From Mycoplasmataceae bacterium (lineage in GTDB: Bacteria; Bacillota_I; Bacilli_A; Mycoplasmatales; Mycoplasmoidaceae): a stretch of 64,000 nucleotides of DNA. The position numbers were made by a program, and so were the translations under genes. Location: assembly GCA_031290395.1 (NCBI GenBank), contig JAITNN010000006.1, positions 62,001 to 126,000 on the forward strand, in the 5' to 3' direction. Shown piece after piece: positions 41,451-50,672 of this stretch. The stretch's first letter is position 1. Each line of letters opens with the position of its first letter. The notes under the pieces are model-generated. The model saw nothing but the letters and a program-made list of their open reading frames with translations. It did not search any database and was not told the origin of the DNA.

Positions 41451-41638
41451 AAATTCAAATTGGTGGCATTGAAAAAAAATTCAATAGTCCTTTAGAGGCG
41501 ATCAGTTTTCTTTCATCTACTCAAACCGAGGGATTTCCAGCAAGCGATTATCGAGATATGGTTAAAACTATAAAAAAGTCTAATCCAAAATCTTGAAAAT
41601 CAATATCTCCCGAAAAACTTTCTGCTCTAATTAGTTAA
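41441..41638 (+). CDS. Candidate antitoxin of a YoeB-like module
   Basis: Predicted 65 aa, starting MSIKIQIGGIEKKFNSPLE then AISFLSSTQ and ending ISPEKLSALIS. It is not a Phd/YefM type that I recognise. It lies 2 nt before the broken YoeB-like toxin gene, with GAGGTGAAAT as ribosome binding site, which is the layout of a toxin-antitoxin operon. A 50-aa relative in plan is at 30440. DNA-binding function is not visible. Confidence 0.5.
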
Positions 41639-41640
41639 AC

Positions 41641-41903
41641 ATGCGAAAGATTCGTTTTTCATCATTAGCCAAAACCAATTTAAAGGAATGAATTCAGGAA
41701 AACGACATTGATTCTATTCATTCCATCATTCAAATGCTAGTTGAAATAGACAAACAAACGATACAACTAATATTGGTTCACCCGTTGATGTGCTACGAAA
41801 AGATCTTATTGGATGAAAATTAAGAAGGATTTCTTGAAGACACCGAATTGTTTATCGTATTGATGACGAAGACATTTGTGTACTATCTTGTAAGCAACAC
41901 TAC
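41641..41903 (+). pseudogene. YoeB/Txe-family toxin, frameshifted
   Basis: The first 40 codons read MRKIRFSSLAKTNLKEWI then SIIQMLVEID in one frame. After 41760 the family continues in the -1 frame: VDVLRKDLIGWKLRRIS, HRIVYRIDDEDICVL and CKQHY, matching the RRI-x-x-x-HR-(L/I)-VY and C-x-x-HY ending of YoeB mRNA interferases. The original stop after HY is lost and the frame runs into the ATPase promoter. A single base near 41757-41763 accounts for the break. Sequencing error cannot be excluded. Confidence 0.7.
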
Positions 41904-41932
41904 CCTAAATTTTTTATTAAACTCAAATTTCT

Positions 41933-41994
41933 ACATTTAACCGATTATTTAATATATATTTTACCGAAAGTAAATTATATATTTTACCGAATTA
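41933..41994 (+). repeat. Three-copy 23-bp-period array before ATPase 2
   Basis: TTTAACCGATTA, TTTTACCGAAAG and TTTTACCGAATT have their CCGA at 41941, 41964 and 41987, exactly 23 bp apart. TATAAT follows at 42006. The unit resembles the reverse complement of the array at 10994 (TTAACCAAATA). Confidence 0.85.
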
Positions 41995-42018
41995 AAATAA
42001 TGTTCTATAATGAAAACT

Positions 42019-43272
42019 ATGACAAAAGACGAATATATACCTAGACTTATTGATAAATGAATGAAAATTGATTTAAATGCTATTGGAGCAATTTTCATTG
42101 AAGGCCCAAGGGGTTGTGGAAAAACTAGTACTGGTGAATTTTTTAGCAAAACAGTTTTTAAATTGGACAAAAATAACGAAATACGTTTGAAAGCTGAAAA
42201 TACACCAGAGATTTTATTTGCTAATGACAAACCAATACTTATTGATGAATGACAATTAGTTGGTTCTATATGAAATGCAGTTAGAAATGAAATTGATAAT
42301 CAAAGACAACAAGGTTTATTTATTTTAACAGGGTCGTCCGCACCTAAAGATGACAAAACGAGACATACAGGTGTAGGACGAATTGGTAGACTAAAAATGA
42401 CACCAATGTCGCTCTATGAAAGCAAAAATAGTAGTCAAGAAGTTAACTTTGCTAATTTATTTAACAAAGAACAATCAAAAGAAATTAAAGGAGGCAAAGA
42501 ATTTAAATTCAAAGATTATGCGTATTACATTATAAGAGGTGGGTGACCGCAATATATTCAAAAAGATGAAGAATCATCTGCGAGAAATGTAAAACATTAT
42601 GTAAATAATTTATTTGATGCCGATCTTCGTTATTATAAATCCAGACTAAGCAAAAGTAGACTTAGCGCTTTAATTCGTTCTTTGTCTAGAAATTTATCTA
42701 CCAATGCTGCTTTGAGAACGCTTGCAGAAGATGCATTAATAGATAGCGATACCGTACGCAAATATTTAGATAGGCTATCCGATATATACGTTTTGGATGA
42801 ATTGCCTGTGTGGAATACTCATATTAGATCCAGCGCTAAATTAAGAGTAAAACCCAAATGACATTTTACCGACCCTTCAATTGCCGCGGCAAGTCTTGGA
42901 ATTAATTCGGATGATTTAATAAACGAATTAAATACATTTGGTTTATTTTTTGAGTCATTGGCAATTAGAGATATAAGAGCATACGCTTTCTATCTAGATG
43001 GAGAAGTTTCCTACTATTTAGACTCTTCTGATCTTGAAGTTGATGCCATAGTTGAAATGGCAGATGGCCGATGAGCAGCATTTGAGATGAAATTAGGTGG
43101 AGAAACCTTAATTGAACAAGGTGCTATCAATTTGCATTTATTAAAGAAAAGATTAAACGAAAAGCAATTAGACAAATTAATATCGTTAAATGTCATCACT
43201 GCTGGAAACGTTAGTTATACGCGCCCAGATGGCATAAATGTCATTGCATTAGGACACCTTTTTGTCAAATAA
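42019..43272 (+). CDS. AAA/DUF4143-type ATPase 2
   Basis: Predicted 417 aa, same length as ATPase 1 and clearly its paralogue. Walker A GPRGCGKTS near residue 28, ILIDEWQLVG near 74, FILTGSSAP near 106, a central region with NAALRTLAEDALIDSDTVRKYLDRL-type winged helix, and the C-terminal VDAIVEMADGRW then AAFEMKLGG (D-x(n)-E-x-K). Ends VIALGHLFVK. TATAAT lies 13 nt before ATG 42019, so probably leaderless; the earlier ATG 42010 overlaps the -10. TGA-Trp codons are used. Confidence 0.8.
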
Positions 43273-43396
43273 TAATTTAAAACAATGCCCATGTATTCTT
43301 ATGAAAACTAGGAATTAACAAATGAAATAAAGATACTCTATCGGTTTAAACAGATTTATTGCTTCTCGCGTGTGCAAGATTGGTATCCATGCATGC

Positions 43397-43432
43397 GCAT
43401 AATTCCTTATTAAGAAAAATAAGGAATTATGC
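43397..43432. promoter_or_regulatory. Perfect 15-bp hairpin before the LRR surface protein
   Basis: GCATAATTCCTTATT and its exact complement with a 6-nt loop, 35 nt before the ATG at 43467. There is no T-run, so it is more likely a protein or RNA target than a terminator. Confidence 0.6.
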
Positions 43433-43466
43433 CACTCTATTTAGATGTGGTATACGAGAGATAAAA

Positions 43467-45653
43467 ATGAAAAATACTGGTAAATCGAAAATTTGGAAGA
43501 ATGTTTTAGTAGCAAGTTCAACATTCGTAGTGGGAGCAGCGGCAGCAATAGGAATTACTTATGCAGTCGTTCATAAAGATCCAATAGCTGATAAACTATT
43601 AATAAGTGGTTCTAATACTATTCAAACTTTTGTTAACTACAATGGTGAAGAGGATTATCAAGCCACCGATAAAATATCTGGCGAATTCGTTAAAGGGCAA
43701 TGATCGTTAGATGGTAGTGATAAAGATTATTTTAATATTGATAATCAAGGCGCATTAACTTGAACATCGTCTGCATTATCAGAGACTCGTACTTACAATA
43801 TTAAAATTACTTGTATTTGTGATGATTTACAATCATCTAAAGACGTTAGCATTCAAAATAATGAAGACCCATTACCACCATTTACTTCAATTAGTGTTTA
43901 TGGATCTACAACATTAACTGGTGAAAATAGTATAGAAGGCTACACTAACTATGTGGCCGTTGATAACAATGGACACAAAATCATTGGTGGTAATTGAACA
44001 ATAGAGAATAAGACTGGCTCTGCTACTTTATCCATAAATAGTGATGGAACTATTTCTTGAAATGCATCAGTTGACGGCACAACAACATTTAAAGTCAAAT
44101 GCGTTAGTGGTACTATATTTGGGTTGAGTGACACTATAACATTAACAATAAATAGTGCGACTCCACCCGTTGCTACGTCTATTGATGTTTGAGGATCCCA
44201 AGAGTTGACTGGTGTTGGCGGTTTTGCAGGATTATCTGATTACACCGCTACAGATAATAATGGTCACATTTTAGCTGGCTGTAGTTGGAGTATTCAAGCT
44301 GGTGCTACGGCTAAAGGAATTAATATCACACAATCAGGGCAAGTTACTTGAAATTCAACAGCTGAGTCTGGAACATTTACAATAATGTGCCAAAAAACCG
44401 GGCTTTCGGATGGAACATTGCTTATCAATATAACTATTAACAATCCCCAACCGACGCCTGGTCCAATGCCTGTGTCTTGCTTAGAAATATCAAATGATGG
44501 AAAAATCTGTTATGGGTTAAAGGCTAGTGTGGATTTGAGTTTATACAATGAAATTGATATTCCAGAAAGTGTTGAAACCATTGAAATAAATGCATTCGAT
44601 TCTAAAATTTCGAGTGGATATCAATATTCTTTAAATCTACCAAATTCTTTGATTAACATTCAAGATAATGCATTCAATAATTGCATTGGGATGGAAGAAT
44701 TGAACCTTGGCAATAGTGTGCAAAGCATTGGTGCCAATGCTTTTAATGGTTTATCAAGAGTAAAAAAATTAAGCATACCTGATTCTGTGATAAGCTTTGG
44801 TAAAAAAGCATTCGCTAATATGATGGATGTCGTTGATCTTTCTGATTTAAGTTCCAGTACAACTGCTCCTAATGATATATTTAGTAACTCACAAAATTTT
44901 ACTCACTTGTCCATATCATCTACACAAATGGCATGTTTTTCATATCTTTTTTCTTCACCAAGTGGTTGAGCAAATCCAGTAACATTAGAGATTTTTGTTG
45001 TAAATGGTGTGGCTACATTCCCGAATGTTGCAGGGCACTCTATTGGTGCAAACGTACAGACATTAATTATCCATGATGGCATAACAGATATAGGCGATGT
45101 ATACATAGATGGTTACCATGTGACAGGCACTTTTGAAGGTTGGCGTATGAAAAAAGTAGTATTACCTAATTCACTGCTATCATTAAAAGAGCGAGCTTTT
45201 TTTAATAATAACCTGCTAACGAACATCAATTTGTGTGTGCCTTCTATAGCTATAAATTCATTATCTGGTTGCGATAGTTTAAGCAAAATCGATTTTTTAA
45301 ATAGTGCTATTAGCGTTGCTAATATTTCTTTTGAAAATTGCAAAGGAGTGAGAATGTTAGATTTTTCTAAAACATCTAGTGTCGTTTATATTGCGGGTTA
45401 CGACCAACCACCAGTTTACTATTCTAGGCCTTTTTTGAATGATGATAAAATTGATGAAATTAATTTGGGGTCTTTATACGCAGAACCTAATTGAACTATT
45501 TTGCCAACAGAAGCCAACAAACTTGTCTTAACGGATGTTGCACCTACTGGCAACGTAATAGTGAATGGTTCTTGAACAACGAAGTCTACCGTGTTAACTT
45601 TTTTGCATCAATGAGGACTACCAAATACCGGTTGGACTGTAAATGGCGAATAG
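43467..45653 (+). CDS. BspA-type leucine-rich-repeat surface protein with Ig-like repeats
   Basis: Predicted 728 aa. N-terminal membrane anchor (WKNVLVASSTFVVGAAAAIG) without a lipobox Cys. Two or three Ig-like modules follow, each with ISVYGSTTLTG/IDVWGSQELTG then a DNNGH-x-I-x-GG-x-W block, up to about residue 315. From about 370 LRR_5-type repeats appear: LPNSLINIQDNAFNNC, LGNSVQSIGANAFNGL, IPDSVISFGKKAFANM, LPNSLLSLKERAFFNN. Probably a surface adhesin. Many TGA-Trp codons. It lies in the accessory island, after ATPase 2. Confidence 0.8.
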
Positions 45654-46119
45654 TGGCATGGATAATAAAAACCACAAAATGGCTTTGCTTGCAACAATAC
45701 GAGCAGTGCTTCTATGCTATTTAAAACCCCGATTAGTTCCAGCATCTAATACAGGTACTATTTTTGTAAATTCTATTACTTATGCTTTAGATAAATTAAC
45801 TGAATTTTTGGATAGAGAGAACAATAACGATAGCGAACTTAATTCATTAAATGATTCTTTAAAAGAATCATTAACACAAACAAGAGAATTGCAAAATAAA
45901 TACATTTCACCAAAATATTCATTAATTTTAGAAATTCATAGAACGATTGATAGTTTTATAAAAGATCATATAGAAAATAAAGATTTTAATTTTATCAATA
46001 TTGTAGCAAAAACTGGCTTCACTGATAGGTTTTATTTTGGCTTTATTGATTTAAATTTTTTAATTGAATTACTAGACAAATATGAAAAGGCATATAACAC
46101 CTCATATGTTAACAAATAA
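45643..46119 (+). CDS. Unknown island protein with coiled coil
   Basis: Predicted 158 aa; no family recognised. Starts inside the end of the LRR gene (11-nt overlap) so is probably coupled to it. Residues 60-90 (LDRENNNDSELNSLNDSLK) look like a coiled coil. The C-terminal half is mixed (FINIVAKTGFTDRFYFGFIDLNF). Function unknown. Confidence 0.55.
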   Translation: MANSGMDNKNHKMALLATIRAVLLCYLKPRLVPASNTGTIFVNSITYALDKLTEFLDRENNNDSELNSLNDSLKESLTQTRELQNKYISPKYSLILEIHRTIDSFIKDHIENKDFNFINIVAKTGFTDRFYFGFIDLNFLIELLDKYEKAYNTSYVNK

Positions 46120-46133
46120 AAAAAACACGCATC

Positions 46134-46450
46134 ATGATGAAAAAACTTTATGAGCAGACGATTTGTCATAAAGATGGTGAAAACGCTATTTCAAATAAAC
46201 AATGATCTAAATATTCTATGAAGTCTCAAGATGAAAATAATATCATATGTGAAATTCAAAAATGTGGTTATATTGAAATAAACGAAGCTTGTGTAAATAA
46301 CAACGGGGAAATATTTTTTTCATCACACCAGACGGATACAAAATATATTTTGAATCTAATTCATGGTACCATGATTATAAATTTTGAATGGCACTTTTAA
46401 TACCAATTATTGTATCGTTGATAATGGAAATCTTATTTCGCTATGTATAA
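46134..46450 (+). pseudogene. Frameshifted island protein with C-terminal membrane helix (T7 tract)
   Basis: ATG 46134 opens a frame through ENNIICEIQKCGYIEINEA and NNGEIFF, then hits a T7 tract (46314-46320). The current frame ends at TAA near 46400. Removing one T gives ITPDGYKIYFESNSWY, then a hydrophobic MALLIPIIVSLIMEILF and a stop at 46450, about 105 aa. The second frame looks like genuine protein (PDGYKIYF, membrane helix), so this is a frameshift: phase variation, mutation or sequencing error. Confidence 0.6.
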
Positions 46451-46554
46451 TTTTTGATTGGCAAATAGAAGCATTGAGATAAGAATATAAATCCAAATTA
46501 TTTAATCTACTTGATGCCATTATCTTTATAAAATCTTATTAATCATTTATTTTT

Positions 46555-46710
46555 CTATTTAGTTGATTTTTCAATAAAGATATTAGGCACAAATGCTTTT
46601 TTAATTTCCTTCAATTCAAATTTAGAAAAGAAAAAACCTTCATGCTTCATTATTGCAATTGCATTATTAAATGTTATGTTTCATTGCTCTTGTGCTGATG
46701 ATTTTTTCAT
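46555..46710 (-). CDS. Small protein at the right edge of island 2
   Basis: Predicted 51 aa: MKKSSAQEQWNITFNNAIAI then MKHEGFFFSKFELKEIKKAF. One TGA-Trp. The minus-strand TATAGT starts 12 nt before the ATG, and a second TATAAT lies just downstream of the 23-bp-period array at 46769. Function unknown. Confidence 0.45.
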
Positions 46711-46768
46711 CACTATACTATAGCAATGTTAATATAAGATATCGCTGTCGCCAGAACATTATAACCGC

Positions 46769-46834
46769 CACAAATGGGTAAGTTAAGCTGCCATTTTTGG
46801 GTAAGTTAAGTAGTCGCTTTTGGGTAAGTTAAGA
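46769..46834. repeat. Three-copy 23-bp-period array at the right edge of island 2
   Basis: GGGTAAGTTAAG at 46776, 46799 and 46822, exactly 23 bp apart, each preceded by TTT or AAAT. The flank CCACAAATGGGTAAGTTAAG is also at 41163-41182, so the island is bounded by direct repeats. On the minus strand TATAAT follows at 46763-46758. Confidence 0.85.
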
Positions 46835-46895
46835 CTTTCGCAACAAGGCTTTATATCACATCATGAGATGACTATAATATGTTCTATAAAAATAA

Positions 46896-46926
46896 AAATC
46901 TGAGAAATCAATCTCAGATTTTTTTA
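46896..46926. terminator. Bidirectional terminator next to rpsO
   Basis: 9-bp stem AAATCTGAG with CTCAGATTT, 8-nt loop, T-rich on both sides. Confidence 0.8.
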
Positions 46927-47193
46927 TTTACGAATGTCTAGTTTTTTAACCAATTCACGATACTTTTCAATGTTGGTTCTTTCAAGATAATTTAACAAAG
47001 AACGTCTTTGTGAAACTTTTTTGAATAAACCACGTTTAGTTGAATAATCTTTATTGTTAGTTGAAATATGGTTAGTGATTGCATTAATCTCTGCTGTGAG
47101 AATTGCAATTTGGACTTCAGTTGATCCAGTATTTTTATCTGAACCACCAAAATCTTTCACTAGTTGTTGCTTAAAAGCTTTACTTATTGCCAT
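46924..47193 (-). CDS. rpsO: 30S ribosomal protein S15
   Basis: 89 aa, full length. [20 protein letters not shown] near residue 13, [23 protein letters not shown] in the middle, ending [13 protein letters not shown]. Monocistronic, divergent from fumC. Confidence 0.97.
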   Translation of the reverse strand: MAISKAFKQQLVKDFGGSDKNTGSTEVQIAILTAEINAITNHISTNNKDYSTKRGLFKKVSQRRSLLNYLERTNIEKYRELVKKLDIRK

Positions 47194-47328
47194 GTTGTTT
47201 TACTTCCTTATATTTGACTTATTGCCATCACCTAGAAATAAATGGAAGACGTTTATCACCAAGAAATGGTCACTAATTATACATATAGTATTAAAATATA
47301 TGCATATCAAATCAAATGGTGAGGCATT

Positions 47329-48711
47329 ATGAAGAATATTAAAACAAGAACACGAATTGAACGTGATTCATTAGGAGCGATGGAAGTCCCTGCAGATAAA
47401 TACTGAGGAGCACAAACGCAAAGAAGTTTAACTAACTTCAATATCGGCAAAGAAATTGTGTCATTAGATTTAATCCATGCGGTAGCTGCAATTAAATGGG
47501 CTGCAGCTAGTGCTAATGAAAAATGTCATAAGTTAGATAAGAAACGTGCAAACTTAATTAAAAGATCTTGTGAAGAAATTATGTCAGGGAGATTAGATGA
47601 TAATTTCCCAACTCATGCATATCAAGCTGGTAGCGGTACACAAACAAATATGAATGTAAACGAAGTTATTGCCCACTATGCAAATGAAATTGCCAAAAAG
47701 AACTTAGTACATCCTAATGATCATTGCAATATGTCACAAAGTACTAATGATGTATACCCAACAGCGATGAATATTACAGCTTTACATTTAGTAAGAGAAA
47801 AGTTATTGCCTGCAGTAGACGGGTTAATAAAAACATGTCTTAAATTACAAGAACGTGGTAAAAATGTTATTAAGATGGGAAGGACACATATCCAAGATGC
47901 TTTACCAATGACATTTGGACAAGAAGTCAGTGGTTGAATATTTGGTTTAACAAATGCTCGTGAGATGATTGTGAATTCTTTAAAATATTGCACAGGTATT
48001 AATATGGGTGCTACTGCTATTGGCACTGAATTTAACACACCAAAGGGTTACGATGTATATTGTGTGAAATTTTTAAACCAAATTTTAAAAACCGCTGAAT
48101 TTACTGTGACACCTAATAAATATCACGGAACTTGGGGTAAAGATAATTTTGTTTACGTCCACGGTGCAATTAAAGCTTTGGCGGTAAACATTTATAAAAT
48201 TGCTCAAGATGCAAGATTTTTGGCAAGTGGTCCTCGTAGTGGATTCTGCGAAATTACGATTCCAGCCAATGAACCTGGTAGCTCAATCATGCCTGGAAAA
48301 GTTAATCCAACCCAATGTGAAGGTATGGCGATGATTTGTGGACAAGTTATGGGACATGATCAAACCATTACTTTCTTGGCGAGCCAAGGTAACTTTGAAC
48401 TAAACACGTTTGGTACTGTATTAATGCAAAACTTTATCCAATCCGTAACTTTATTTAGTGAAATGATCCAATCGTTTGATGAACGTTGTGTTAGTGGTAT
48501 TTCCATCAATTACAAACGTATGGACCACTATGTACGCCATTCACTAATGTTATCGACAGCATTAGCAGATCAGATTGGTTATGAAAAATCATCGGAAATT
48601 GCTAAATATGCTTTCAAGCATAATACAACACTTAAAAAAGCAGCTTTAACTTTAAAATATGTTAGTGAACAAGAATTTGATAAAATTGTTGATCCTAAAA
48701 AAATGATTTAA
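47329..48711 (+). CDS. fumC: Class II fumarate hydratase
   Basis: Converts fumarate and malate. The protein is 460 aa. It has YQAGSGTQTNMNVNEVIA near residue 97, MGRTHIQDALPMTFGQE near residue 183, and the superfamily signature GSSIMPGKVNPTQCE near residue 318. The GKVNPTQCE form is fumarase, whereas aspartase has AKVNPVIPE. No other TCA-cycle gene is visible. Possible role: making malate or aspartate-derived intermediates. It starts after a GGTGAGG ribosome binding site. Confidence 0.93.
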
Positions 48712-50672
48712 ACTTGTTGTTCTTTAGTCAAGTAGAAAGTTTTAATGATTTTAATGGTTTCTACTAATTCGTTAGCGTTTAAATAACAAGCTTGGAATCT
48801 AGTTTTCTTATTTGAGTTAGCATCAATGTAATAACCATCACCATTGCCACACAATTGCACACCACGATAACTATCAAACATTTTTAATGATTCATGTTCT
48901 GATTCTAATCGCAAGATAAATCTTGATACTGTTTGATCATAAATTTTTGGTTCCACTGATTCATTATTAACATTGATAGCTAAAAGAATAACAGTAATGC
49001 CAACTTTAGAACCACGTTGAAGAATTTCCGAAAGGATTTCTACATTCTGTAGATTGTTCTTTAACAATTTATCATATGAAGAAATAACTAGAACTACTTC
49101 TTTTAGCCTAGCTGTAGCTACACTTTGATATTTGTTATATTCTTCTAATGTTTTAGCTCCAGCTTCTTTTAATTTGCCTTCACGATCGTCAATAGTTTTT
49201 AACACATCATGCATTTTTGCCACTGATTCATCTAATTCAGAAATCACCGGATATTGCATGTGTGGTAAACTATCTAAATGTTTTAATGATTTATCGCCAA
49301 GTGGTGACAAGATAATGAAATCCATGTGAGATGGTGCGTTGAGATAGGCCAGAGAAATTAGCATACATGTTAATAGCATGGCACCACCGCTTCCACGACG
49401 ACCAATAATAACAGAATTAGGATGCTTGTGGATGTCAAGAACTAACGGTGTGTTCTCTAATGTTAAGCCAACAATAGATTCATTGGGTTGGATATTACTT
49501 ACAGAGTTTAAGATTTGTCTCATGGATATTTTTGATGAGTCTTTATTAGGTAATTCAAAACGAACCACATTTCCTTTAAAGGAAATATTAAATGATTCTA
49601 ATTTTAAAATTCTTAATAATTCGTTTTGAGATTTTAATATTTCATCAATGCTTGTTTTACTGTCAACTTCAAAATTAATTTCGGTATATTGTGGCATAAT
49701 CGTTGTTTTTTGGTAAGAAGATTCTACACCTAGTTTCTTGATGAATTTAGCAATAACAGTTTGTGATTTTTCAGCTTCACTCTTATTGTTGAAATAATTA
49801 TCCACACTAGTATCAGTCAAAAAACTAATAGGGGGTGTGTTTTGGTCAGGTTTACTAGCTTCTTGTTTGATTTCCACACTTTGGTGGATAATTGGATCGA
49901 TGTCATCTCTTTCGCCAGCCATTTCATCATAGTTGTTTTGAGAGTAAGAACCACCAAGCAAATGAATTAATCATTTGCGAATTGTTGTCACTCCACGGTT
50001 ATCAGTTTTATTAGCGTAGATTAATATACCAAATACGATGAGGCATAATCCTAGTAATCCAAGTAACCCAATGGTAATGTATCATCATCCAACACAAATA
50101 GACATACCAATAATGCCTGAATCCAAGTATTTTACGGTGCCAGTGTCAAATTTAAATATCGGCATGAAGGCACGATATAGTTGTGCATCACTAGAACGAG
50201 CCCATTCACTAAATTTGTTAACGTAATCACCAATAGTAATGCCACTTCACGCATCTGGAGTAAGCATTGAAGACCATACAAACTCTTGGGCAATGGATAA
50301 TGCAATAATTGATCCAATAGTAATTAACAACGATCCTAGAAGGAATCGTTTTGTGTATAAAAGTTTTGTAAATTTAAAATTACAAATTTTAAAAAATATC
50401 AAAAGTATTAATCATAAATAAACTACATATTTTGCATTACCAAAAACAAATTCAAAAACATAAGAGTCCGCATAACTACCTATATAAGGAACTCGGGCAA
50501 TGCAAATTACAAGAATTGCTAAAACAATAATTAATAAAGTGCGGACAGCTGTCTTTCTTGATTTCTGTTGTGCTTCAGGTAATGCATTCATTTCATCAAT
50601 TGTTTCATCGTTTGATTGTTGCAATTGTGTAACACGAACTGATTTGCCGTCATTAAGTTTTTCTGTTGACAT
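48708..50672 (-). CDS. FtsK/SpoIIIE-like protein with degenerate ATPase motifs
   Basis: Predicted 654 aa. N-terminal region with four membrane helices (about residues 45-240), then an FtsK-type motor domain. Walker A, normally GTTGSGKS, is GRRGSGGAM here: the catalytic Lys is Gly. The Walker B strand reads FIILSPLGDK instead of IDPK-type, and VVLVISSYDKL replaces the DE-containing strand. LPHMQYPVISELDESV is otherwise typical. No gamma domain. So DNA binding and assembly may be kept but ATP hydrolysis is probably lost. It overlaps the RNase J-like gene by one base. Confidence 0.75.

Noticed and set aside
41168-46834. 23-bp-period arrays considered as CRISPR.
   Set aside because: Only two or three units, the unit covers most of the period, no spacers, no cas gene nearby.
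47329-48711. fumC considered as aspartase.
   Set aside because: The signature is GKVNPTQCE, as in fumarase, not AKVNPVIPE.
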